Assembly (NCBI GenBank): GCA_000433675.1
Contig: FR893542.1
Span: forward strand, 1-25,459
DNA: 25,459 nt
Direction: 5' to 3'
Source of the DNA: Clostridium sp. CAG:433
GTDB taxonomy: Bacteria; Bacillota_I; Bacilli_A; RF39; UBA660
A model generated the notes under the pieces. It saw only the letters and a program-made list of their open reading frames with translations, was not told where the DNA came from and did no database searches. This document shows positions 8,116-15,027 of the stretch, piece by piece. Position 1 is the stretch's first letter. Each line of letters begins with the position of its first letter. A program made the translations under genes and the position numbers.

Positions 8116-8124
8116 ATTATACCA
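8116..8124 (-). promoter_or_regulatory. Extended -10 promoter of the HEPN/phosphoesterase unit
   Basis: On the - strand TGGTATAAT (8124-8116) is a perfect extended -10 element, about 30 nt before the HEPN start codon. No good -35 is needed or seen. Confidence 0.65.
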
Positions 8125-8217
8125 TTATATTCAATAAAATAAGAAGCATGTTAAATATATATACTATGTCTAAAATACAATATGATATACATACTATCCT
8201 CATACATTTACATAAAC

Positions 8218-8245
8218 AAAAAAACTCCAAGATATTTTCTTGAAG
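8218..8245 (-). terminator. Terminator of the DUF4173 operon
   Basis: On the - strand CTTCAAGA (8245-8238), loop AAATA and TCTTGGAG (8232-8225) pair with one G-U and are followed by seven T. It lies directly after the DUF4173 stop. Confidence 0.8.
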
Positions 8246-8251
8246 CTTTTT

Positions 8252-9445
8252 TTAACCAATCAACCTTATAAAGAAATCATTACAAATATATAAATTAATA
8301 ACATAAAAACTTGTCATTATTACTAAGAATATTAATCCATCATTATTAACTTTATTAATTATTTTCTTAATAATTATTCCAAATAATATAAGTTCCATAA
8401 ACAAGAATAATATTACTTGAAGCCTTAAATTAGTAAATCCAAATTTACCAATATAAAGGAACATTCTATAATATGAATTAAATATTAACAATACTGAGAA
8501 TGCTATTAAAATTAAAACTAAATTTCTGATAATTTTATTTTCTTTTATTACATTTGTTTTATATATTAAATATAGTATTATTGAAAAATTAATTATAGTT
8601 ACAAATAATAACTGAAAGAATCCTTCTCTTGCATAACCTGAATAAATATATCCCTTTGGTATTTGTAAGAAATTACCACATAATTTTGATATTTCTGATA
8701 TTAAAAATAATACAAACACAAGATTAATAACTGATAACATAGAAATTATTATTGTGTGATCTATTTTTCTTGTTTTATTTTCTTTCATAACTATATATCT
8801 ATTTCTTATTAAATTAACACCTATAGAAAATATAATTATAAAAAATATTACAAATTGCATTATTTTTGAAAAATCAAAGTTAATTGAAATAAATGTCTTA
8901 GAAACAAACTTATTAAAATAGTCATCCGCACTCATTAAAAGTAAAAGAATGACTGTAGAAAATACAATACCTACTATAATTCCAAATACTGCATTTAATA
9001 TCTTATTTGTTTTTTCTCTGCTTGTCTTAATTTTTAAGAATTTTAAATTTCTAAATAAATATCTAGGAAATATTTTAAACATAAGTGGAATATTAACTAA
9101 AGCTATTTTATAATTTTTATTAATTAATGAAAATAAATATATTGAAATTAATATTGGAAGTACAATAATATTTAATATTTCATTATTTTCATCTAATGTT
9201 CCTTTTAATAATATCAAAATTAAATTACTAAATATTATAAGTATAATTGGTATAAGCAAATAAAATGCTTTTTTATTTATATTATCATTTTTCATAACTA
9301 ATATAGTACTTGATACTAATATCATAAAAAATGGAAACATAATAGTTTTAAAATACCAATCAATTTTTAGATTACTTATTATTACTATTAATAATGCCGA
9401 TACAATTGGTACAATTACATTTTCTCTTTTAATCTTTAATTCCAT
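8252..9445 (-). CDS. DUF4173-family multi-pass membrane protein
   Basis: 397 residues with about ten or more hydrophobic segments spread over the whole length and a short positively charged N-terminus. The conserved segment YSGYAREGFFQLLFVTIIN (about 265-283) and the later FTNLRLQVILFLFMELIL are typical of the DUF4173 family of polytopic proteins, whose function is unknown. ATG 9445 is chosen because AGGAG lies 8 nt upstream; the closer GTG 9454 and ATG 9451 overlap or crowd that site. It overlaps the end of the XRE regulator gene by 17 nt, so it is co-translated with DUF2975 and XRE, a common gene trio in Bacillota. Confidence 0.82.
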   Translation of the reverse strand: MELKIKRENVIVPIVSALLIVIISNLKIDWYFKTIMFPFFMILVSSTILVMKNDNINKKAFYLLIPIILIIFSNLILILLKGTLDENNEILNIIVLPILISIYLFSLINKNYKIALVNIPLMFKIFPRYLFRNLKFLKIKTSREKTNKILNAVFGIIVGIVFSTVILLLLMSADDYFNKFVSKTFISINFDFSKIMQFVIFFIIIFSIGVNLIRNRYIVMKENKTRKIDHTIIISMLSVINLVFVLFLISEISKLCGNFLQIPKGYIYSGYAREGFFQLLFVTIINFSIILYLIYKTNVIKENKIIRNLVLILIAFSVLLIFNSYYRMFLYIGKFGFTNLRLQVILFLFMELILFGIIIKKIINKVNNDGLIFLVIMTSFYVINLYICNDFFIRLIG

Positions 9446-9650
9446 CTGCATCACTCCTATATTCTAATAAATCACTAGGTTGACAATTAAGTACTTTGCA
9501 TATTACTTCAAGTGTTGAAAATCTAATTGCTTTTGCTTTATTTGTTTTTAATATTGAAAGATTTGTTGTCGTTATTCCTGTCTTTTCACTTAGTTCATTT
9601 AATGACATTTTTCTTTTTGCCATCATAACATCTAAATTAACTACTATCAT
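9429..9650 (-). CDS. Small XRE-family (Cro/CI) regulator, YozG-like
   Basis: 73 residues, essentially a single helix-turn-helix: MAKRKMSLNELSEKTGIT, then TTNLSILKTNKAKAIRFSTL, then EVICKVLNCQPSDLLEY, the standard five-helix fold. ATG 9650 is preferred because AGGTGA ends about 5 nt upstream; the GTG at 9659 is inside that site. It lies between the DUF2975 and DUF4173 genes, and regulators of this size next to DUF2975 proteins are common. It probably autoregulates the operon. Confidence 0.9.
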   Translation of the reverse strand: MIVVNLDVMMAKRKMSLNELSEKTGITTTNLSILKTNKAKAIRFSTLEVICKVLNCQPSDLLEYRSDADGIKD

Positions 9651-9659
9651 ACTATTCAC

Positions 9660-10112
9660 CTACACCGTAAAATCTACTTCGTTCTTATATTTAATTGCAG
9701 ATTTTATTACTTCTGCTAAAACATAAAAACTAAGTGATGCGATAAAACATATAATTGCTACGACAAATGACAACAAATTAGGAATAAATATTGACTTAAT
9801 AATAACAATTAAGAATAATAACATAAACATTACTGCTATTACCTTTAATATATTTTCTAATTCTTTCTTAAATGGACTACCTTCGTAAACAATATTAAAT
9901 AATTTGATCATTTTATATATAATATAAAGACCAATTACATAACAAGAATAAAAGGTAATTCTATATATTAATGTCTGATTCATAAATGTTTTAACATTTG
10001 TATATTTAAACATATCATATAATTCTGGTACAAATATTAAAGATATACAACCAACTATTAATATAATTATTAGTATTATTTCAACTATTTTCGCTATAAA
10101 ACTTTTTTTCAA
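9660..10112 (-). CDS. DUF2975-family membrane protein
   Basis: 150 residues with four hydrophobic segments (about 8-30, 48-68, 88-110 and 115-138), a charged N-terminus (KKSFIAK) and the conserved GSPFKKELENILKVIA between segments 2 and 3, which is characteristic of DUF2975. The start codon is TTG with AGGAG 5 nt upstream (AGGAGTTTTG). First gene of the operon with the XRE regulator; the function of the family is not known. Confidence 0.85.
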   Translation of the reverse strand: MKKSFIAKIVEIILIIILIVGCISLIFVPELYDMFKYTNVKTFMNQTLIYRITFYSCYVIGLYIIYKMIKLFNIVYEGSPFKKELENILKVIAVMFMLLFLIVIIKSIFIPNLLSFVVAIICFIASLSFYVLAEVIKSAIKYKNEVDFTV

Positions 10113-10235
10113 AACTCCTCACCTCAATTACATAATAAGCTTAATTTTATTATTTGTCAATATATTTTTATCGTTTATCATAAAATATTATATAAAATGC
10201 AATAATTAAAAAGCATATATTTTAAAATTTATTTA

Positions 10236-10244
10236 TGGTATAAT
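10236..10244 (+). promoter_or_regulatory. Extended -10 promoter of the lipoprotein gene at 10294
   Basis: TGGTATAAT gives an extended -10 element with no obvious -35. The predicted start of transcription (about 10251) falls at the AAGGAGGA that follows, so that ribosome binding sequence would be at the very 5' end of the mRNA. Confidence 0.6.
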
Positions 10245-10293
10245 AAGCTAAAAAGGAGGAATATATTAAATAAAAATTTAGTATAGAAATATT

Positions 10294-10821
10294 ATGAAAA
10301 AAGTATTTACAAGATTATTAATTATTTTTGCATTATTCACAATATGTGGTTGTTCTATGAATTCTAAAAATAAAATAACTTATAAGGAAGACTATGGTTA
10401 TGAAAAAAGAGATAATATAACATATAAATTTATTGGTGAATCAGAACATTTTGCATTTGAAACAGGTAAAGTATATTATGGAGACAATGACGAAAGATAT
10501 ATCTATCTTGATAATTTCAAAGTATTAAAGAAAGTAAAGAATGAAAAAGATTTAGATGAATACAAAATTGATTTAAGGTTTAATGACAACTCAATGTTTA
10601 GTGATGAAATGGCTAAAGTAAAAGGAAGAAGTTTTGATCAAATTTTAAAAGACTTTTCTCTTGAAGAATCAGGAATAAAAAGTGATAAAGAAGAAGATGC
10701 ATTTACTAAAACTGATAAATCAGATTTTAAATCAGCAATAAAATTAGAAATTAAATATTGTTATAAAAATAAGAAATGTGAAACAGAAATATTAAAGATA
10801 AAATATGTTAATGGAAATTAA
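10294..10821 (+). CDS. Small lipoprotein of unknown function
   Basis: 175 residues. A signal peptide (KKVFTRLL, then a hydrophobic stretch) ends in a lipobox ICGC with lipidated C20. The mature part is hydrophilic, Lys/Asp/Glu-rich, with aromatic beta-like segments (YGDNDERYIYLDNFKVL) and a late Cys pair (CYKNKKC). I recognise no family. It would be anchored on the outer face of the membrane. The only good ribosome binding sequence (10252-10260) lies about 33 nt before the ATG, an oddity noted separately. It is a single-gene unit ending at a bidirectional terminator. Confidence 0.8.
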   Translation: MKKVFTRLLIIFALFTICGCSMNSKNKITYKEDYGYEKRDNITYKFIGESEHFAFETGKVYYGDNDERYIYLDNFKVLKKVKNEKDLDEYKIDLRFNDNSMFSDEMAKVKGRSFDQILKDFSLEESGIKSDKEEDAFTKTDKSDFKSAIKLEIKYCYKNKKCETEILKIKYVNGN

Positions 10822-10880
10822 TTAGATAATATGAATATTACTAAAATTTTAAATTTTTAAGTACCTTATTATAAATTTTA

Positions 10881-10913
10881 AAAACAGTTAAAATTAAATC
10901 TAACTGTTTTTTT
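10881..10913. terminator. Bidirectional terminator
   Basis: AAAACAGTTA (10881-10890) and TAACTGTTTT (10901-10910) form a 10-bp stem, with T-tracts on both strands. It serves the + strand lipoprotein and the convergent - strand gene at 10925. Confidence 0.85.
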
Positions 10914-10924
10914 AAAACTATTTA

Positions 10925-11320
10925 TTACTTTTTATCATTATCTTCATTTACAAGTCTATATGCTTTTACATCATTTTGTAGTTCATATAATATATTAATT
11001 GGTCTTATTTTAATAGGATTCCCATCAAGTAAACGATATACACCTTTCATAGAACCAAAAGGTTTTATCATACATATATACCTACTGATTTTATTTTTTG
11101 AATCATAATCTTCCATAAAAAGGTATCTGGGATCTCCCTCATAATCTAAAAATTCTGAGTGATTGATTAAATATGGTAAAGTAATTTCAGTATATAAGTT
11201 TAAATTTTTTTCTTTATCCCGAATATATAAGGCAACTTTACTAAACTCCTTAGGAGCATCATTTGGTATATCCTCACCTATAATTAAATGTAATTTGTTA
11301 TCATCTTCTTCATTTTTCAT
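10925..11320 (-). CDS. Hypothetical soluble protein, 131 aa
   Basis: No family recognised. The protein is soluble, without signal peptide or membrane segment, and acidic at the N-terminus (KNEEDDNKLHLIIGED). The middle looks beta-rich (SKVALYIRDKEKNLNLYTEI, ISRYICMIKPFGSMKGVYRL). A perfect AGGAGG lies 6 nt before ATG 11320, so it is very likely expressed. Single gene between two terminators. Confidence 0.7.
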   Translation of the reverse strand: MKNEEDDNKLHLIIGEDIPNDAPKEFSKVALYIRDKEKNLNLYTEITLPYLINHSEFLDYEGDPRYLFMEDYDSKNKISRYICMIKPFGSMKGVYRLLDGNPIKIRPINILYELQNDVKAYRLVNEDNDKK

Positions 11321-11504
11321 AAAAAACCTCCTGAATATAAAATTAATACACTTACGATTATTTTATTATCATTAAAACTTAATTAAAAAAATATAGTTAA
11401 ATCTAAATACACATTCATTATATCATATATATTTTAAAATATAAATTAACGAAAAAAACTTATGATATACATAACAATTGATATTTTTATTAAATAATAT
11501 AGTA

Positions 11505-11534
11505 CAAAAAAAGTATTGAAATTATATCAATACT
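11505..11534 (-). terminator. Terminator of the lipoprotein gene at 11557
   Basis: On the - strand AGTATTGA (11534-11527), a 7-nt loop and TCAATACT (11519-11512) form a perfect 8-bp stem followed by seven T. Confidence 0.9.
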
Positions 11535-11556
11535 CTAATATAGTTAACATTTTTTA

Positions 11557-12135
11557 TTAGTTTTTAAAACCTAATCCATTAAAGAATTTAAGGTTCCCAT
11601 CTTTACCAAAAGATGCAGTTACATTGCTGCTTCCATCTTCTGCTACCCAAACATATTTATTCCAAGAACTAACTTCAATAAGAGTTCCATCAACACCACC
11701 AACAGCTTTTTTAAATTCATCATAACTAATTCCATCATTAATTCTTGCTTTTATGTCTGATAAGTTATCAAGTGTTACTTTTTTATTTTTTAATTCTTTT
11801 TTATCATATTCAATTTTTATAGATACTATTTTATCATTTGAAATTGAAACAGTAATTTTTTTATCATTACCAAAGTCATATTCATACTTATCAAGTGAAG
11901 TACTTTCAAGTTTAGTAGCTTCAAATCCTACTATACCATTTAATTCTTCTAATGTATTATCTAAAGACATCTTTGTCAAACATTCATAATATGAACATTT
12001 TGATTTTACAGTTTGTTCTGTATCACTTTCTACATTATCATTTTTTACACTTGTGTTTTCTTTTGTATTTGCACACCCTACAGTACAAATTAATACAAAT
12101 AAACATGTTAACCCTATTAAAATTTTATTTTTCAT
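11557..12135 (-). CDS. Lipoprotein with tandem BLIP/BamE-like repeats
   Basis: 192 residues. The signal peptide ends at the lipobox TVGC with lipidated C21, followed by a Ser/Asn/Glu-rich linker. Two similar modules follow (about 48-110 and 118-190). The second, YDEFKKAVGGVDGTLIEV then NKYVWVAEDGSSNVTASFG, has the helix-loop-helix plus beta-sheet pattern of DUF3862/BLIP-like and SmpA/BamE-like domains, while the first is a diverged copy with two cysteines. Such lipoproteins act outside the cell, in Gram-positives with unknown targets. TTAGGAGGAG lies just upstream of the ATG. Single-gene unit with a strong terminator. Confidence 0.75.
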   Translation of the reverse strand: MKNKILIGLTCLFVLICTVGCANTKENTSVKNDNVESDTEQTVKSKCSYYECLTKMSLDNTLEELNGIVGFEATKLESTSLDKYEYDFGNDKKITVSISNDKIVSIKIEYDKKELKNKKVTLDNLSDIKARINDGISYDEFKKAVGGVDGTLIEVSSWNKYVWVAEDGSSNVTASFGKDGNLKFFNGLGFKN

Positions 12136-12228
12136 TTTTTCTCCTCCTAATTTAATTATAACCTATAATACATTAATTGTATACATATTATTTCTTTATA
12201 TTTTTGTTAAAGCCAACATATTAATATT

Positions 12229-12252
12229 AAAAAAAATCTAGAGTTAATACTC
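12229..12252 (-). terminator. Possible terminator of the tRNA-Trp transcript
   Basis: On the - strand a short GAGT/ACTC stem (12252-12241) is followed within a few bases by eight T. The stem is weak. A second small hairpin (CGCTATATGGCG, about 12285-12274) lies between it and the tRNA. Confidence 0.4.
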
Positions 12253-12294
12253 CAAAAATAATATATATAAATCGCCATATAGCGAATATTTACA

Positions 12295-12368
12295 TGGCAG
12301 GGGATGAGAGAATCGAACTCCCAACAAAAGTTTTGGAGACTCCTATTATACCATTTAACTAATCCCCT
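12295..12368 (-). tRNA. tRNA-Trp (anticodon CCA)
   Basis: A 74-nt cloverleaf. The acceptor stem AGGGGAT pairs with ATCCCCT, then G and an encoded CCA. The anticodon arm is GGAGT-CTCCAAA-ACTTT with anticodon CCA, reading UGG. The T-loop is TTCGATT. It supports normal use of UGG for Trp. Confidence 0.95.
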
Positions 12369-12383
12369 AAATCGGACAAATTA

Positions 12384-12412
12384 ATAATATCATATTTTTT
12401 TTATTTTATCAA
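12384..12412 (-). promoter_or_regulatory. Promoter of tRNA-Trp
   Basis: On the - strand TTGATA (12412-12407), 17-nt spacer, TATTAT (12389-12384), about 15 nt before the mature tRNA 5' end. Confidence 0.75.
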
Positions 12413-12457
12413 CTAATTTTGATACTCTTTTGCATATAATATATGGGAGGGTTTATT

Positions 12458-12886
12458 ATGGCTATTGTTGCATATAATACAAAAGAACTTGATTTACTTG
12501 CTAGACTTATGAGAGCAGAAGCAACTGGCGAAGGTAATCTTGGAATGCTTATGGTTGGTAATGTTGGAATAAATAGAGTTATAGGAAATTGCTTAGATTT
12601 TAAAAATATTACTAGTATTTATCAAATGGTATATCAAGATCCAGGCGGATTTTCTGGAACAGATAGTCCACTTTTTTATAGTTCATCAAGTACTGCAGAA
12701 AAAAATCTTGCTAAAAGAGTAATAAATGGTGAATACTTTCATCCTGCGACTAATGCACTCTGGTTTTATGCACCAGGATCTGGTAATTCATGTAGACCAA
12801 CATGGTTTAATCAAGCAAATAGTGGAAGATATAAAAATCATTGTTTTTATGTTCCACAAAAAGGAGTTTGTAAAGACTTATACTAA
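12458..12886 (+). CDS. Cell wall hydrolase of the SleB/CwlJ (Hydrolase_2) family
   Basis: 142 residues, a single catalytic domain. The opening LLARLMRAEATGEG carries the catalytic Glu (E21), followed by GNVGINRV and the late NALWFYAPGSGN, CRPTW and NHCFY segments typical of the family. These enzymes cleave peptidoglycan glycan strands; the short form without peptidoglycan-binding domain is like CwlJ, which works in spore cortex. There is no signal peptide, so export or a lysis-type release must be assumed. ATG 12458 is chosen because GGGAGG lies 7 nt upstream; ATG 12443 precedes that site. It converges on the amidase gene. Confidence 0.9.
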   Translation: MAIVAYNTKELDLLARLMRAEATGEGNLGMLMVGNVGINRVIGNCLDFKNITSIYQMVYQDPGGFSGTDSPLFYSSSSTAEKNLAKRVINGEYFHPATNALWFYAPGSGNSCRPTWFNQANSGRYKNHCFYVPQKGVCKDLY

Positions 12887-12887
12887 A

Positions 12888-12921
12888 AATACCAATGCTT
12901 TTACACATTGGTATTCTTTTT
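12888..12921. terminator. Bidirectional terminator overlapping the amidase stop codon
   Basis: AATACCAATG (12888-12897) and CATTGGTATT (12906-12915) form a perfect 10-bp stem with T-tracts on both strands. The TAA of the amidase gene (12903-12901) lies in its loop. Confidence 0.9.
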
Positions 12922-14145
12922 TATTTGAAGTTCATCGCCAACTCTAAGTACATCAGATTTTAAGTTATTTAACTGTTTTATATCATTTATTGTTGTGTTA
13001 TAATCCCTAGCAAGTTTCCATAAACTATCCCCTCTTTTAACAGTATAAACTGTAATACCATTACCTGTTTCAGTTCCAGTTGGGATAGTAAGAACACTTC
13101 CTACAGTCAATATATCACTTGTTAAATTATTTTTGTTTTTAATATCATCTATACTAACATTAAATATTCTAGATATTGACCATAATGTATCTCCATTTTT
13201 AACTACATAAGTATTTTCTTCATTAATTATATCATCTTCTGAAGGTGTTACTATAGTTGTAGAAGATGGTATATTTATAATTTGACCTATACTTAATAAA
13301 TCACTAGTTAAATTATTAACTTTCATTAAATCATTAACATTAACTCCATATTGTCTTGCGATTGAATATAAACTATCTCCTCTTTTAACTACATATGATA
13401 TATTTGTATCTTCTGCTTTATAATATTCTGGTACTCTTAAAGTTTGACCTACATATAAGACATTACTTTTTAAATTATTTAATCTCTTTATTTCATTTAC
13501 ATTAGTATTAAATTTTTTAGCAATATTCCATAAAGTATCTCCTCTTTGCACAGTATAAGTAGTAGATGAAATACTTTCACCATATGGAATATTTTTATAT
13601 TCAGCTACTGCTTTTACAACTGCTTCTGCGTATTTTTCCCAATTATTTTTTATTCTTTCTGCATCACCCTTATTATCAAGGAATCCATATTCAATAATTA
13701 TTGGTTCTGTTACACCTGTATTCCTGTGGATAAAATAATAATCCTTACTATTATCACTTGGTAATCTTCTTTGATATGCTTTTCTTATTGATTGACCTTC
13801 TTTACTTAAATTTTCAAGTATTAATTTTGATAGTGTATCATTATTTCTAAGAGCATATATAACTTCTGCTCCTGATGCACCGCCTGCATTTAAATGATTT
13901 GATATAACAAGTACATCAGGTGAATTACCATATGCATTTAATATTCTGTTAACTCTTTCTGTTGGAGTTACTGTTTCATCTGTACTCCTAACAAGTGTAG
14001 AATTTGCGCCTAATTCATTAAATCTTCTATTTAAATACTCAGCAAATTTTAAAGTGTATTCCTTTTCAACAAGTCCATTTCCACTAGTTCCAGGATCACT
14101 TCCGCCGTGTCCTGCATCTACAACAATCTTCACATTATTATTCAT
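12901..14145 (-). CDS. N-acetylmuramoyl-L-alanine amidase with four LysM domains
   Basis: 414 residues. An Amidase_3 domain (about 4-185) carries the zinc ligands H13 (DAGHGG), E27 (VEKEY) and H84 (SNHLNAGG), and catalytic E152 (IIIEYGFLDN). Four LysM repeats follow at about 196-239, 250-293, 312-355 and 366-409, each starting YTV/YVV-x-x-GD-T/S-L and ending in VGQ/GS-x-L-x-IP-like strands. They bind glycan strands while the amidase removes stem peptides. ATG 14145 has AGGAG about 7 nt upstream; TTG 14160 does not fit. No signal peptide is visible, as in mother-cell or phage-type lytic amidases. Confidence 0.93.
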   Translation of the reverse strand: MNNNVKIVVDAGHGGSDPGTSGNGLVEKEYTLKFAEYLNRRFNELGANSTLVRSTDETVTPTERVNRILNAYGNSPDVLVISNHLNAGGASGAEVIYALRNNDTLSKLILENLSKEGQSIRKAYQRRLPSDNSKDYYFIHRNTGVTEPIIIEYGFLDNKGDAERIKNNWEKYAEAVVKAVAEYKNIPYGESISSTTYTVQRGDTLWNIAKKFNTNVNEIKRLNNLKSNVLYVGQTLRVPEYYKAEDTNISYVVKRGDSLYSIARQYGVNVNDLMKVNNLTSDLLSIGQIINIPSSTTIVTPSEDDIINEENTYVVKNGDTLWSISRIFNVSIDDIKNKNNLTSDILTVGSVLTIPTGTETGNGITVYTVKRGDSLWKLARDYNTTINDIKQLNNLKSDVLRVGDELQIKKNTNV

Positions 14146-14346
14146 AAAATCTCTCCTCAAATTATTTTATGATAAATACCCAAATATGTTATTGTTTATT
14201 TTATTTTAAATGAAAAAAGCAGATTTATTTAAAAGATAAGAAGATGGTTACTAATGAATAAAGAAAATAATCCAAGATATAGAATTATTGCAAGAAACTT
14301 GAAAACAAATGATACAATATCATTAAATTTATAAAAACTTATCAAT

Positions 14347-14379
14347 AAAAAAAAGACTAGTTATTTTTCAAACTAATCT
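14347..14379 (-). terminator. Terminator of the TetR gene
   Basis: On the - strand AGATTAGTT (14379-14371), an 8-nt loop and AACTAGTCT (14362-14354) pair with one G-U and are followed by eight T. The gap 14146-14346 holds only a 26-codon reading frame at 14254 without a ribosome binding site. Confidence 0.85.
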
Positions 14380-14407
14380 CCTCATCAAATTACTATTTTA
14401 TACTTTT

Positions 14408-14962
14408 TCAATTTACAGATAAACATGCATGATCAATCGTACCAGTGATAAGACTACTTACTTTAGCAACAATTAGTTCAGGATTTTCATGCATTCCATT
14501 ATCTATCCAATTTAAAACTATAGAAACAAAAGAATATTTATAAAAATCTGTTATAAATTTTTTATCTTCTTCTCGCAAGTTTTTACCTTTAGATTTTTCA
14601 ACTATTTCATTATATATTATAGGATACACTAATCTATACAAATTACTTCTTAATACTTCTACGGAAACAGAATTGTAAATATTATTTATAAAAATTTTTT
14701 CTTGTTCCATTATTTTAAAAATAAGTAAAAATTTATCTTCCCATTTTTCACATTCATCTTTTTTCTCTAATAAATTATCAACTTCATCTATACAAATCCA
14801 CTCAATTAAATCTCTTATATCTTGAAAATGATAATAAAATGTTTGTCTATTTATATCACATTTATTTGCAATATCATTAACTGTTATTTTATTGAAAGGT
14901 TTTTCTTTTAATAAATCTTTAAAAGTATATGCTATTGCTTTCTTTGTAGTTAAACTGCTCAT
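14408..14962 (-). CDS. TetR/AcrR-family transcriptional regulator
   Basis: 184 residues. The N-terminal helix-turn-helix covers about 8-55 (FNKITVNDIANKCDINRQ, then TFYYHFQDIRDLIEW), the standard TetR fold; the C-terminal ligand domain resembles the DhaS-like TetR group (NWIDNGMHENPELIV near the end). AGGTGATAAATA precedes ATG 14962. It lies directly downstream of the oleate hydratase gene on the same strand, separated by a palindromic terminator, and probably controls it in response to fatty acids or membrane stress. That link is inferred from neighbourhood only. Confidence 0.92.
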   Translation of the reverse strand: MSSLTTKKAIAYTFKDLLKEKPFNKITVNDIANKCDINRQTFYYHFQDIRDLIEWICIDEVDNLLEKKDECEKWEDKFLLIFKIMEQEKIFINNIYNSVSVEVLRSNLYRLVYPIIYNEIVEKSKGKNLREEDKKFITDFYKYSFVSIVLNWIDNGMHENPELIVAKVSSLITGTIDHACLSVN

Positions 14963-14991
14963 TATTTATCACCTATAATATATTATACATT

Positions 14992-15021
14992 AAAAAAAAT
15001 ATGAAATAAACATTTCATATT
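14992..15021 (-). terminator. Terminator of the oleate hydratase gene, possibly also a TetR operator
   Basis: AATATGAAAT (14998-15007), loop AAAC and ATTTCATATT (15012-15021) form a perfect 10-bp inverted repeat. On the - strand it is followed by T6 or more, so it works as a terminator. It sits just upstream of a TATAAT (14977-14982 region) for the TetR gene, so a second role as operator is possible. Confidence 0.75.
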
Positions 15022-15027
15022 TAATTT

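Noticed and set aside
12435..12440. TATAAT as promoter of the CwlJ-like gene
   Set aside because: It is so close that transcription would start inside the ribosome binding site, and no -35 box is present; the real promoter is not identified.
14254..14334. 26-residue reading frame on the + strand (opens MNKENNPRYRIIARNL)
   Set aside because: No ribosome binding site or promoter; composition is protein-like, so it may be a remnant, but this cannot be supported.
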